From Eutrigla gurnardus (Eukaryota > Chordata > Actinopteri > Perciformes > Triglidae): 64,000 bases of DNA. This document shows positions 1 through 27,140 of this stretch, in pieces. Both the position numbers and the translations under genes were made by a program. The notes under the pieces were generated by a model that searched no databases, was not told where the DNA came from, and was given only the letters and a program-made list of their open reading frames with translations. The first letter of the stretch is position 1. Each line of letters begins with the position of its first letter. The stretch covers positions 8,718,476 through 8,782,475 of the forward strand of contig OY741271.1 of the NCBI GenBank assembly GCA_963514095.1, read 5' to 3'.

Positions 1-37
1 ACCAAATTTGCCATATATATATAATTATACACACACA

Positions 38-111
<74 letters not shown>

Positions 112-864
112 TATTGTATAATATATTATATTCTGCAAAGACAAGAATCTGTTGTTCACTATTGAGTAAATAACAAACCAACGGCTCCATTCTGTGCAGA
201 TGATACAGGTGTTTCTATAAAATCAATATTCAATCCTCTAAATTACTTTGCTTAAGTTAAAATGTATTCTGTGCCAATTTCATTGTAGAGCACATTGCAA
301 AAATGAAATAAAGGAAATTGAGATTTCGTTCATACATTATGTGTTATTATAGTGTGACAATGATAGACAGAATAATTTATTCATAATCCTTATTATTTAT
401 TTGGTCTTTGTTTCTGGGATTTATGAAACAATATATTATTGAATAGGTAAAGAGCTGTAATCTCCCATTATCCCTTCCTGCTACATGGTTTTGTTGATGC
501 CTATACTTTTCCTCTAGTGCCACCCTCAGGACAAATTTGATATTTTTAATCCTACTACAGGTAAAGCTTGAAGGAAGGCAAAGTGTTGGATGGACCTAAA
601 GTATATGGCAACCTCTGAGTGCCTGCTAGCGGGACTTGTTAATATCATCATCATGACTGTCAGTGAAAGATTTAGTGCCCCATGATCCAAATGATTTTGA
701 GATTAGGCATGCTCACTTTCACTCTGAGGGAAATCAATTCATACTTGGCATCTCTTTTTTTTCTATCAGCTTTAATGGTCATGAATACTAGCAACAGATC
801 AGCCACTGGCGTCATTGATTAAAAAAAAAAAAACATACAATATACATGGCATAATTTGTCCTAC
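1..864. other. Intron 9 of the mapk13-like gene (part)
   Basis: A/T-rich intronic sequence. It begins with an (AC)n microsatellite (about 30-105) and holds a small minus-oriented fragment of the common teleost repeat (about 499-530). No further p38 exon was seen. Confidence 0.6.
30..105. repeat. (AC)n microsatellite
   Basis: Nearly uninterrupted CA dinucleotide run with one variant unit near its left end. Confidence 0.95.
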
Positions 865-9121
<8,257 letters not shown>

Positions 9122-9421
9122 GGTGAAGAGGAGAAGGCGACGCTTGGGAAAAAGTTATCCTTCCTTCTCTTGTAAACCTGTCACTTGTTCAGAAGGCAAA
9201 GCAAAACACTGCCCAAGTACGAGACAACATACAGTTATCGTCTTACAGCTTACTTCCGTTACAGGTTTTCAAAATAATATCCGCTCGAAATTTACTGTGG
9301 GAGTAACCGAGAAACCAACGGTTAAAGCTAACGTGCTGCGGCCAAAACCCGCGAAAAACAGAATAAGCACGTACAATTTGCCTCCAATTATGCAAATTCA
9401 TAATAAATGTATGCTATAAGA
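9122..9421 (-). promoter_or_regulatory. Putative 5'UTR and promoter region of the mapk13-like gene
   Basis: Sequence directly upstream of the start codon. It has moderate CpG content and an ATGCAAAT octamer on the plus strand at 9390-9397, about 270 bp from the ATG. No clear TATA box is visible at a convincing distance. The transcription start cannot be fixed from sequence alone. The plus-strand open stretch here (9120-9419) is not protein-like. Confidence 0.4.
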
Positions 9422-11319
9422 GAGCATCAATTAAAAAATAACTGGAAACATGTTATTTAGTTTGAGATGGTTTCAAAATCAAACTTTATTTTGAAGGCAT
9501 AGCATTTCCTTTCTAAACCTGACCGTTTCTGACTGGCTTCTCTCGGCAACACAGCACAATGCTGTGTCTCACAAACTACACTCACTGAATTACACAAGAC
9601 AAGCAGCCCGAGGACTACTTAACATGTAGCCTCATGTAGTCTTCCTTTGCAGACAAAATTCAATTTCGCATGCCTCATCCACCGCCATCATTTGGAAAAC
9701 AACCAAATGATTTATGGAAAATCAGATGGCTTGCTTGCTGTAACATGTCAATATGACTGCTCCCACCCACACATAGAAGGTGTTACTTGTCAGAATAATT
9801 ACTGTAGATTGCCAGAAGTTTATGAATCATGGCAGCTTACTGCAGGACATTCACACTTACAGACATGGATAGAGACATGTAACTGAGCCCTGGGATTTTT
9901 ACTTTGTGCATAAATACAGTGTAGGTTCTTAAGCAATGAATACACTACCCATAATGATGAGCCCTTCTTTTTTTCCAATCATAACCTGGTAGAATGTTGC
10001 TGTTTTGTTACGCTATCAACAAACATTTAAAAAAGAAAATGTCATTCCTGCGCTGTAGCGTAAACATTTGTGTATTAGACACAAGCCAGAAAAGCCAGAA
10101 AATCAACACTGAAGCCTGCAGTGTCATTAAGATACATAACTTGGAGCTGCGCCTTTGGCGATCAAAGCAGAACATACCTTGTCAATTCAATGATGGTGTT
10201 TTTCTTTTGATCTTAATGGTTATCCTTTACAGTTGACAGTTCTCTTATCAGAACGGTACGCATCACCATTCAACTGAATTTCTGCATTTTGTTTTTGCTA
10301 TTAGTAGCCTACATGTTTGAAGTTCTCCATCCAGTTTTATTTGAACTAAATTGTTTATGTGTGCAGAGGGTAGTCTTAAATGTATATCCTTAGAATTCCC
10401 CACAATGCTTATATTTGGAATATTGTTATTTTGTATCAGATGCGGACCAAGTATGTGCATTTGGAAGCACAGGGTTGTAAGAGTAGCATGGACTAATAAG
10501 GCCAAGCCTTATGATAGTCTCATGTCAGTTATCAGAATAATTCTATTGTAACATGGGACAATGTAAGAAGATACAAAATTGCAAATAATGTGCATATAAA
10601 ATCATATTCAATTATTATACAGTAAACAAATAAATGAGTGAATGCAACCTAAAATGTGTAATAATCAGTGTTTTCCATCTATAATGCCTGTTTGGGATTT
10701 GAGTCGATGCAGCTCTCATATTTTGAGGGCAGCGCTTAATGTAAAAAGGGATGAGGTGACTGTTTTTAAAGTGTGCGATAAGTAAGATTTTTACTGCAGG
10801 GTGGCACAAAATGACCACCATATATCTGCAGGGGTTGAAAGGATTATGGATCAATACCAATGACTCAGCCATTACTTGGCCAGCTGTTGAACTTACTGGC
10901 TTTTAAAACCCACTTTCCACCCTGCACTCCCTGTTTGGGAGTGAAAAAAATCCAATGGTGTTTTAAGACCTAAACTAAACTGGTCTCTGTTTGGTCAAGT
11001 GATTAGCAAAGTAGACAAAGGGAGGTGAAACAGCAGCATCCATGTGAGAGAGAAGCATTCCCCCCTTCCCCGACTTGTCACAGAGATATGCCCAAAGGTT
11101 GAGTGCATACCCACTCATTATGTGAGCAGCTCCCATACACAAGAGTGCGTCAGTAAAAGCCATGGTAACAGAACGGTGATGTGCCTTCGAGGCCATTTAA
11201 GATCCGCAGACCTTTTCCGCCTTCACACTTTGCTTTTGGACTTGAACCAAGCTGCAAAACCTAAACGCTGGAAAGCTAAATTCTTCTAATCTGAAGCTTC
11301 TTGATGAAGAACTAAAGCC
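9422..11319. other. Intergenic sequence upstream of the p38 gene
   Basis: About 1.9 kb of unique-looking A/T-rich DNA. Short open stretches on both strands have no protein-like composition. I see no gene or named repeat. Confidence 0.5.
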
Positions 11320-11645
11320 AGTGGCGCCCCCACACATTTTCCATGGGGTGGCCAGATGGGGCCACTGAAAATCGTGGGGTAGCAAATCCAAAAAGCCATA
11401 ACTGAATGTCAGGAAGTCTATTATACTGTTGTATATACGATATTTGAAAACGAATACTTTTGTTTTTTATTTTACAGTTAATGCTACTAATTATCTGATG
11501 TGTATAATGCTGGTACACATTGGGGTAGATAAATAATCTACTGTGGAAAAACAAGTAGTTGGAGTATTATATAGGAACGTATTGTATTTTTGGTCCAGTT
11601 TTTCTAACACTTTACCATACCCCCCACACCAGCCCCTGATTAACT
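11320..11645. repeat. Probable teleost dispersed repeat (DNA-transposon-like)
   Basis: Starts with a G/C-rich motif (AGTGGCGCCCCCACACA, then GGGGTGGCCAGATGGGGCCA) that I recognise as a recurrent motif in fish genomes. It has an A/T-rich interior and a right end (ACCCCCCACACCAGCCCCTGA on the edge) that loosely mirrors the left. Exact borders and a target duplication were not established. Confidence 0.4.
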
Positions 11646-11907
11646 TTTCCAGACATTTAACATGGATTTGTATGTAGATGTTAGGAGATTTTACATATGT
11701 AAGAATATACAGTTGGCAAATTATAACTTCTCCTGTAGTATGAAGACATTTTATATGATAAAAAAAGCTTTATTAGCTGTTACACCCCAATCTCTACCCA
11801 TGGGTACCCACAGGAATAAGTATGAAACACAAATATTCTCTTTGTTGAGAGGTACTTAAGATTTGAAACCAAGTTTTCATGTGCTTTATGTTTTCTTTTC
11901 CCCGCAG

Positions 11908-11982
11908 GTGTCTCCTACATCATTAAGCATCTTTCCGCTGAAGGCTTCGCTGAGGTAATTAGGATCATCGACGGCAGCAAAG
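11908..11982 (+). CDS. Exon-like segment of unknown gene (candidate exon A)
   Basis: A pyrimidine-rich tract ending CCCCGCAG precedes a 75-nt open segment followed by GTAACG. The reading frame starts after two bases of a split codon and encodes VSYIIKHLSAEGFAEVIRII, then DGSK, ending with one base of a split codon. It is therefore a symmetric phase 1-1 exon with codon use typical of coding DNA. The frame stays open through the putative donor to a stop at 12091-12093. I do not recognise the protein. It could be an exon, a decayed gene fragment, or chance. Confidence 0.33.
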
Positions 11983-12239
11983 GTAACGCTCTCCCAATCT
12001 ACTTCATGTCCTCTGAGGATGAGAAAGCGGAGGTGATAGCTGTTCATGGGTATGATGAAGCTGTGGGCGATTCCATCTTTCCTTTCCGATGATGAGGATG
12101 AGCATGAGGAAGATAATCATCAAAAAAGCTTGTTTGTTTGGACCTGCTATGAATCTTCTGAGACCAACAAATGCTGTAATAGATACTGGGAGGTCATTGC
12201 TAATAGAGGCCAAAATGGATAATGATGGAGACTAAAATG

Positions 12240-13130
12240 AGGATTATCAGACCTATGAAGCAGGATTGATAATCCCTTTAGAGAAAGTAGGATCTGGTTG
12301 CTGGAGGGCTGGCCTTATGCATCTAGCGGAGGTGGCCTTGTCCTAGGTGGAACCTTGCCCCAGGGTCTCTCTATATCTAGAAGCTCCTGGAGGGCTGGCC
12401 TTGTGTCCATATCTTCTATATCTAGAGGCTGGGTTTTCTCTTTGTAACCTTTAGGCCTGTGCATCTCACAGGGCTGGTGATGCTAACCTTGAAATCCAAT
12501 GGCCCTTTATATTTTATTATATAACCATAAAACGATGTAGAATCAAATAAATGTATAATATAGTATTATTATATAATATAACACATTGATATAAATCACA
12601 TGTCTATCACCCGCTGATATGTATGAGTGGTTTTGGTTATAGGCACAACTTTATATACAGTAAATACGGTATTTTGCCTATCATCTTTTTTTCTACCCCC
12701 TTGTCCTCACTTTTCTGTAGTGAGACTTCTCTGTGCTCGACCAAGGACCAGGGACCCCGCCCCCTCTCTCTCTCCATTGGTCGTTGGTGCTTTTTTATCT
12801 GGATATTCGTCCATAATTCAGCCTCTCCTCGTCTCCTCTGCTTTCTGTGTGAATGTGTCCATGACTTTTTCTATAACGTAAATGAGAATTAGTGTCATGT
12901 GCTTTTTTTTTGTCATGCATATCTCTAAGAACAGTGCTGTCTTTTCTTTAGCTTACCATAGTGCCAGCCTGTGTTAACTGCCACCCAGACCACCAAAGCA
13001 TTTATGCCAAAACATCCAGTACCTTGTAAAACACAAAAAGTGACCAAAGGTTTCTCTTAGTCAGCTGCAGGAGGATAGCAGCTTGGATAAACTGTCCAAT
13101 CCTCTCTTTGTGCCATTATGATTCAGTATG
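12240..13130. other. Intergenic sequence with an internal duplication
   Basis: The string CTGGAGGGCTGGCCTT occurs near 12301 and again near 12387, and TATATCTAGA occurs near both copies, so an old local duplication or repeat unit is present. The rest is A/T-rich (12500-12620) or plain sequence. Confidence 0.5.
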
Positions 13131-13139
13131 ATATCTGGG

Positions 13140-13290
13140 TCACGGTGGTCTTAGAGGAAAAGTCAGGGGATCAACAAAGTCATTACAGTTCATCCTCTGG
13201 GGATGGGTGTCTGTACCAAATTGCAAGGTAATCCGTCAGCAATTTGTTCAGACATGTCTGTCTGGACCAAAGTGGTGGACCTTCTCACAG
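13140..13290 (+). repeat. Teleost dispersed repeat family, copy 1 (plus orientation)
   Basis: Begins with GGTGGTCTTAGAGGAAAAGT and continues with a segment reading CATCCTCTGGGGATG, then GTCTGTACCAAATTGCAAGG and TGGACCAAAGTGGTGGACC. This order of motifs recurs elsewhere in the window and is familiar from many teleost intergenic regions and 3'UTRs. Confidence 0.7.
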
Positions 13291-16200
13291 GCAAAAAAGA
13301 CCTCCAGCCACTTCGCCATCCATTACTAGGCTGTCTACTCTGCAGAATCACGGGAACTGGAGCTTATGATGGCACACACCCAACAACACCAAGGTGATCA
13401 GCTGCCAATATAAGGTGACAGGGCAAATACACACAGACAGACATATTTAGACACATAACCCTTTTTGCTATAACCACTTAGTTATAATGCAGTGCAGTAT
13501 AGCTACAGTAAAATCAATAACCTTCAGATGCTTTTCAGTTGATAAAACGCAATAATGCCTACCAGCGTAACCTCATTGCATGAGGTTTATGATGACCTCC
13601 TTCCTGTTAAGTAACATTTAATAGAATAATCCAATAATGTCTGGAGCCACTGATCTTCAAAGGACAAATTACCACCTTAAACGGGCTAAATTTAATAGAG
13701 GTTCTAAAGGAACTCTAAGGAGTTAAACGTTTCCTCCACCTTGTTGTTCACCTTGACCAAAAGCTAGAAAGTTTGAAGTATATTCTGGCAGCCACACTGT
13801 CCCTCTGTCCTCCTATCTGATTTATCGAATGCACTCTACAGCTGACCACTGATGCACATTATGGGTAAGTCTGCGTACCTCTTGTTCTATGTGATTACTT
13901 ATGCTACCTGCAGGCTATTACCCAACATTGACAAATCCAATTGGACAGGCATCTGGTGTCTGTCTACTGTTGCCAATATTGATCATAAATCCATTTGTTC
14001 TTTGCTATTTATTTGCATTTTATCAATCTTGCTGGGTCATCAACCGCTTGAAGAGGGCCTCCGTCACTCTGTCTGGGTAAATGTCAGTGAAATGCCAAAT
14101 TTCCAAATTATTTTTGGAGACACTAAACATAAAGGATTTGTATTCACTTTCAGTGAGCAAGTTTCATGAGCTTCTGGCAGAAAAGTCATGGCTGATGTGT
14201 CTGTTAGAAGTTGGCTCCAGTAGAAGGAACTTGCCAGCAGTTTGTTGTAGGGAGACGTTTTCCTTTCATAGCGACACATAAGTTCCGACTATAATTCAAT
14301 GTCATTCATGCCACATCTGAGCAGAATCTGCCACTCCTGATCCGTATACAAACTCAGTTACATGAGAATAACAGCTATGGATGTGGAAATGTGGAAAGAC
14401 ATCACACTCAGATTGCAGCTTTATGGTTGCGCCTCAGTATTTTATGAAAAAAAGACTAAATAGCCCACAAGATGGAGCTAATGTCTAGCAGAGGGCCACA
14501 GGATGAGCAGAGTGGTGCAGTCATGCCATTTTGATCAGATCAGTAACCAGTGCAGCTTTGTTTAGGCATGGCTGTGTGTTCTGTTTAGTCTGTTCACTGC
14601 TGAGAAACTAGGTTTGGGCTTTTAATTTAGTAAAATCTGAGTCATACAATGCTAATCTAACTACCAAATTCAGTTGTTTATTCATGATGAATCTGAAATA
14701 TCAAATGCATTACGTCTTACGTGCTGAAGGTGCAGGAAAACATCTCCCAGACAGTTAATGTAAAAGAATTCATAAGCTGAACCATTATTCTGATTTCATA
14801 ATTAGAAACGAAAACAAAAAGACTGAATGAGATCGTAGCAGGTGACACATTTACTCATGTTAACATGTCACAGAGTATTATTTTAAAGCAAAAGCCACTG
14901 GCGTTACATTGCATCAGCTTCCTTCACACAACGTGGATAATAAAATAACATGGCATGTCCTCTATTCTTGCTTGTCATGCAGATACACTGGCGTGACTGG
15001 CGGCGTGTATGTGACTCAAGACAAAGTCAGACACATACACACGTACCTATAAAACACTGCATACGTAATTATATGCACACACACACACACACACATACAC
15101 ACACACAAACACAGTCATAGAGTTGTGCAGACACACACTCTGAGCCTGTGTGTCAGTTCTTTCCTCCCATCATTTTTGCTTCAACCCATCTGCCAAAATC
15201 CTCTCAAGCAAAATCTGACTTGACATTTTCCAACACTGAATCAGCAGAGAAAGTAGGCTAGCGCATAGTCTAGTAGAGCAAGAGAGACAAGTAGAAGTAA
15301 AAGGAGGAAAGCGGCCTGTTTCAGAAAAGGCCATGGTTAGAGTATGACATCCCCCCCCCCACCCCAAGCCACCGGAGCACACGATGGCATTAACCTAATG
15401 AGTCTTTACATAGTAATTAAGGTTCCCTACTGAATGATACTGTGTCGTTCTGTACCGAAGAATTAATTATTTGTATCAATCAATGATGTTATCTGTGGGT
15501 GTTACTTGGTTAAGAAGGGAGACGGGCAGACAGTGGCATTTAGCTGTGATTAATGAAATGACCTTCCCTTCAGCCTCGGCTGAGATCTAGAAAAATCTAT
15601 TCCATTTCAAAGTGACCTCCGCGGGGGATGTCTTGTTGGAACACCCATACATTCTGCATCCAAATGCAACAAAACACACGCGTGCACACGGACCTGCACC
15701 ATAAGGGCCGCACAGTGAGACCGATGCGAAACAGTGGGCAGTGATGAACCTCACGTTGGAGGTTCATCAGTCGGTCCTTGCTCTCATATTCAGCTGGAGC
15801 ATGCCATTCACTGGCATGCAAATGGGATGGTAGCAGAAGTGCTGATGATAATGATATTAATGGGTGCCCAAAGACTTCAGCTAAGAAATTTCCATATTTT
15901 GTCCCATGGGCCTGAGTTGGTAGAGCATGGCATTAACATTTTTATATTGGTGCCATTCCCACTAGGACAGGACAAGCCAAGCATGTAGGCTATATTCACT
16001 CCTCTCACCGGAGAACAGCAAGGAAGAACCGAGTTTTCTACATGGAAAGGTTCATAAGCAGGCATGATATTTATTTGTAAAAGAAAATATACAGGGCAGT
16101 TAAATGACTGTAGTTGCTGCTTATAGATATAGACACTGTAAATAAAGGCACATGGTATATTTTAGGAGACATGTATGTTAATAATAACAACAATAAGCAG

Positions 16201-17033
16201 TTTCATTTTACTACATTTTGCTTGCATCATAAGCTGTATGTATAATGCTCTAGTAGAATCCTGGCACAAAACAGGGAGGAATGGGACAGAATGAGGTATG
16301 TATTAGACTTTTACTGCATTTTTTTTGCTTTAAAAACCCTTGAATTATAAGGCAGGAGCCATTTGGAGAAAATTGCTGGAAGTTTTGTGCTTTTATTCCA
16401 TGCTATGTTATGCCTTTTGAACTGTACAAAGATGATGGTTTAAGAGAAGCTGAGATAGGAGTAGATAGGATAAGTAGCTGTGTTTAGAGACCCTCATGAA
16501 GAGTAGAACCAGAGCTGGCTACGGCATGGAGATAATCTCCAGTAATGTCAAGTAAATCCAATACAACTGACATTGTGAATCTGCACATTGCTTTGCCTTA
16601 TTTCACTTTCTTACTTTTGCAGTATTCTTTTTTCACTGAAGACATTTTGACATGTCACATTAGGACAGTAGAGTGCAGCTCTCCACTAGTGTCTACAACT
16701 GTATTGTGAATGAATACAACCCACAGTTGGCTAACTCCTTTTAGCTCTGTTTTTCTCTCCACCAAGTCCCAACTCTTAACTACTAAATGCTCCAACATGT
16801 TTACTGGCTAGCTGTTAGCTGGGCGTGTATTGTAAAGGTGGCTTGTCACAGCTCTCTGAAAACAACTGACTTCTGCAGCTGGAATGTAAATCAGTTTTTA
16901 GTCTCTGTGTTCATCATTATGAGTGACCCATTTCATGTCGCACGGCCGTCTGATCCATTGTTAATATACAATATTGATTCAAAGTCCTTTAGATGATTGA
17001 AAAACATCTTATTGACTTATAAATGTCCTGCAG
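13291..17033. other. Intergenic sequence, no gene recognised
   Basis: Mostly unique, A/T-rich sequence with a short CA-rich stretch at about 15075-15115 and a poly-C run near 15351-15360. Short open stretches on either strand (for example 13852-14169) lack protein-like composition or splice context. Confidence 0.5.
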
Positions 17034-17275
17034 GTAGTTTGGACTTGGCCATGCAGACAGCTGGAGAATCAACCGTCACAACACCTGTGATGATCGGGAC
17101 TCGGATCCTGAACATACTACAAGACGGCCGCATGGTTCTCCTTGCGTCTGATCCAGCATCAGTTCAGCACAGATCACCTCCCACTGAGGATGAAGACGGA
17201 TATACAGCCGTTATTATAACTCTGCAAGCACTGCAGATGTTGCATTTGTGTTTGTCACAGATTAACATTTGGTAA
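17034..17275 (+). CDS. Exon-like segment of unknown gene (candidate exon B)
   Basis: After a 3' splice-site-like TGTCCTGCAG, a frame opens with two bases of a split codon. It encodes SLDLAMQTAGESTVTTP, VMIGTRILNILQDGRMVLLA and SDPASVQHRSPPTEDEDGY, staying open to a stop at 17273-17275. Composition is plausibly coding (acidic PPTEDEDG patch, mixed hydrophobic core). There is no strong 5' splice site: a weak one is TTTG/GTAACA at 17271/17272. No family recognised. Confidence 0.3.
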
Positions 17276-24719
<7,444 letters not shown>

Positions 24720-26270
24720 TTATCAACAGTTAATTATTAATGTCAATATGATTATCGATATTAATAATTATATTTAATATATTATCATGACATAATCATG
24801 AATAAACGGGGCACCACCCTGGGATCAGGGAAAAGATAACCTAAAACTGTATTCAGTCTCAATATAAAGGTTTTATACTCACATGCCAATCATCGTGATC
24901 ATTGGCATGGAAGCATAAAAACAATCTAACAATTAAGAAGGGCGTGAAATTCAAGCACTAGCCTTCACAACCTGCTGTTATCCAGTGACATATACACAAC
25001 AAGCACAAGAGACCGCTAGTTATAATATAATAAGATTTATTAAAATCAGTAATAATGATCACAATCAATAACACTGCAATTAACAAAGCCTTATTACCTA
25101 ACTACCTAACACACAAAACTAAGCTAAACAGAAGGAGGGACACACGTGGAGTGTGTGTGTGTGTGCGTGCGTGTGTGCGTGTGTGTGTGGGTGCGTGTGT
25201 GTCGAGAGAGAGAGAGCGAGAGGGAGAGATGGCTATGTGCGGCCACCAGATGGAGCTATTCCTCACAGCGTTGAGGGGTGGAGCCACTGACGTCCGACAG
25301 GATCGCGAGAGGGAGAGAGAGAGAGAGCTATGGAGCTATGTCCTTAACGTCCGGAGCTGGAAACAGCTGGCGGAGGATATGTGCGGGCGGCGAATGTGTG
25401 GGTGTGCATTAGCGGGACACAAACAAAGAGAGGGGGAGAATGCGCGCGCAATACTCTAAGGCTCGGGAGGCGTGTTACTACCACACGGGCGCGTGAATGA
25501 ACTGGCGTCCATTCAACGGGACCGGTCTTTTAACTGATAGTAGACGCTTACCGGGCTCGCGAGTATGGCTGGGGTTTAGTCAAAAGCACTGTTTACAGAA
25601 ATCAACCCACGATCAGCATTCAAATACAACATGGGAAGCACCGGACTCGGCGGTCCGTGATCAAAACTTAAAGCACGTTAACAAGAATTACACGCATATC
25701 CTACACTATCAACTTATGTCTCTGCCCAGACTGATAGCCTCTTACTGGTGTCGTTGCGTAAGCTGCGAGTCCGTCCTGGCGATGACGGCGTTCCGTAACG
25801 GCGGTAGTTCGTGGGCCCCGGCGTCAGCGGGGGACGTGATGAGTCGGCTTCGTCCAGACGAGAGCGGAGCGGGTTTCCTCTCGTTGATCAAACTCAAATA
25901 AAGAAAACAGTTGGTGTTTCCTCCTTCCACGAGCGGCGATATAATCGCGGCTTGGCGATTTAGTCAGCTTACTTCAGACAGCGTCTGGTAGCTGGAAGGC
26001 AGGAACCGGCTTGGTTCCTCTTGTTGCAGCGGTGCGCTGCAGGAGGGGGTCGCCTCCCGTTGCAACGTGGTGTTGCGCCGGTTGTAGGAAGAGACGCCAG
26101 AGTAAGAGCAAGAGTAAGAGTAAGAGAGCGTTCTCCAGGCGGCTTCGGTTTATAAAGCTCAGGCCGCTCCAGGGGACCCCCGGGGTTCCCTGAAGATTGT
26201 CAGCCAATAGGGCACCAGTTGTGTGGCGTCGCATCTCTCACCTGGATGAGATGTGAAACTAAAATGGCGG
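24720..26270 (-). mobile_element. Possible LTR (endogenous retrovirus-type or other LTR element), minus orientation
   Basis: About 1.5 kb, in strong contrast to its surroundings: A/T-rich on the left (24720-25140), and CpG-rich from 25240 to 26250. Read on the minus strand it has a TATA-like TTTATAAA at 26156-26149 within a G/C-rich promoter-like setting, and an AATAAA at 25041-25036. The left end contains GGGGCACCACCCTGGGATCA, a motif I associate with fish LTR elements. No gag, pol or env coding sequence is present, so this would be a solo or fragmentary LTR. Borders and target duplication are undetermined. An alternative is a CpG-island promoter. Confidence 0.4.
25151..25328. repeat. (GT)n and (GA)n simple repeats
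   Basis: Interrupted GT/GTGC run at 25151-25202, followed by GA-rich runs at 25204-25229 and 25305-25329, inside the CpG-rich LTR-like block. Confidence 0.85.
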
Positions 26271-26877
26271 TGTAGTTTTTAATCCCCTTTGTCCTGTTGT
26301 CCTGGCCGCATGTGTAGGCTTTTGTAGGCCGCATTGTGTAGTCCTTCTAGTGAGGTCCCAACAGTTGACTTGACACCAATATGCTGTGACTGCTGGTGTC
26401 AGATACTTGAGTCCAATCTTGGAAATGATTTTGGGCCAGTAAGTATTTGGCACAAACAATACCAATAACACAGAGAGGCTGTATGTAATCCTGTCGTTTT
26501 GTGACACACTGTCACCGATGATCACTAATGATGTTAAAGCTGCCAGTCATCTTCACATGGAGGCAGATGTTGATGGTCGGTCTACCAAGGTGTCAGCAGC
26601 GGGGGAAGACTTATTCAGATCTTTTACGAGGTTTAGTTTGGTAACAAAGTATTAATATTTAACACTATGTATACATTGTATTTCATTGTAGGTTTTATGT
26701 GTAAAATCTTAATATGCAAAGTAAATGTCATGTAGTGCAGCAAAACGTGCAACTTTAGCTGGTTCTGGAAAAGTATAAATTCAATTCCGAATATGACCTA
26801 CATAAGTAATCATAACTATAAGGAAGAAAATTAGCTTTTTCTTTATAGTTATCATCTCTCTTCATCTGTACCAGCAG
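26271..26877. other. Intergenic sequence
   Basis: Plain sequence between the CpG-rich block and candidate exon C, ending in a pyrimidine-rich stretch (about 26850-26870) and CCAGCAG. Confidence 0.5.
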
Positions 26878-27140
26878 ATCCGGTTTTGGTGATATCAGAT
26901 GAAATCACGCAGGTTCAACAGAATCCTTCTCAGCTCAACCCCCAACAGGTCCTTTGGCAGCAGCCAGCCTGTCACGGGCAGACCCAGATCCAGCTTGGAC
27001 CTGCAGCTCTGGCTGGAGATGAAGAGATCCGTGTCCGCCAGTCCCGGCAAGGAACAAACTCTGACAGCATGTTGTTGGAGGCCCAGGCGGTATTGCTGGG
27101 CCCGCTGAAGGGAAGGGAGGCACGTGAGAACCAGAACTAG
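26878..27140 (+). CDS. Exon-like segment of unknown gene, possibly terminal (candidate exon C)
   Basis: A 3' splice-site-like CTTCATCTGTACCAGCAG is followed by a frame starting with two bases of a split codon. It encodes PVLVISDEITQVQQN, PSQLNPQQVLWQQPACHGQT and, further on, GDEEIRVRQSRQGTNSDS, and ends at a TAG (27138-27140). The glutamine-rich stretch would suit a transcriptional activation region. Codon use looks coding, but two other frames are also open across this G/C-rich patch, which weakens the case. An internal CAACAG/GTCC could be a donor. No family recognised. Confidence 0.35.

Noticed and set aside
1..864. Next p38 exon (exon 10) inside the left edge
   Set aside because: No segment matches the expected Tyr-Ile...Leu-Pro start of that exon on the minus strand.
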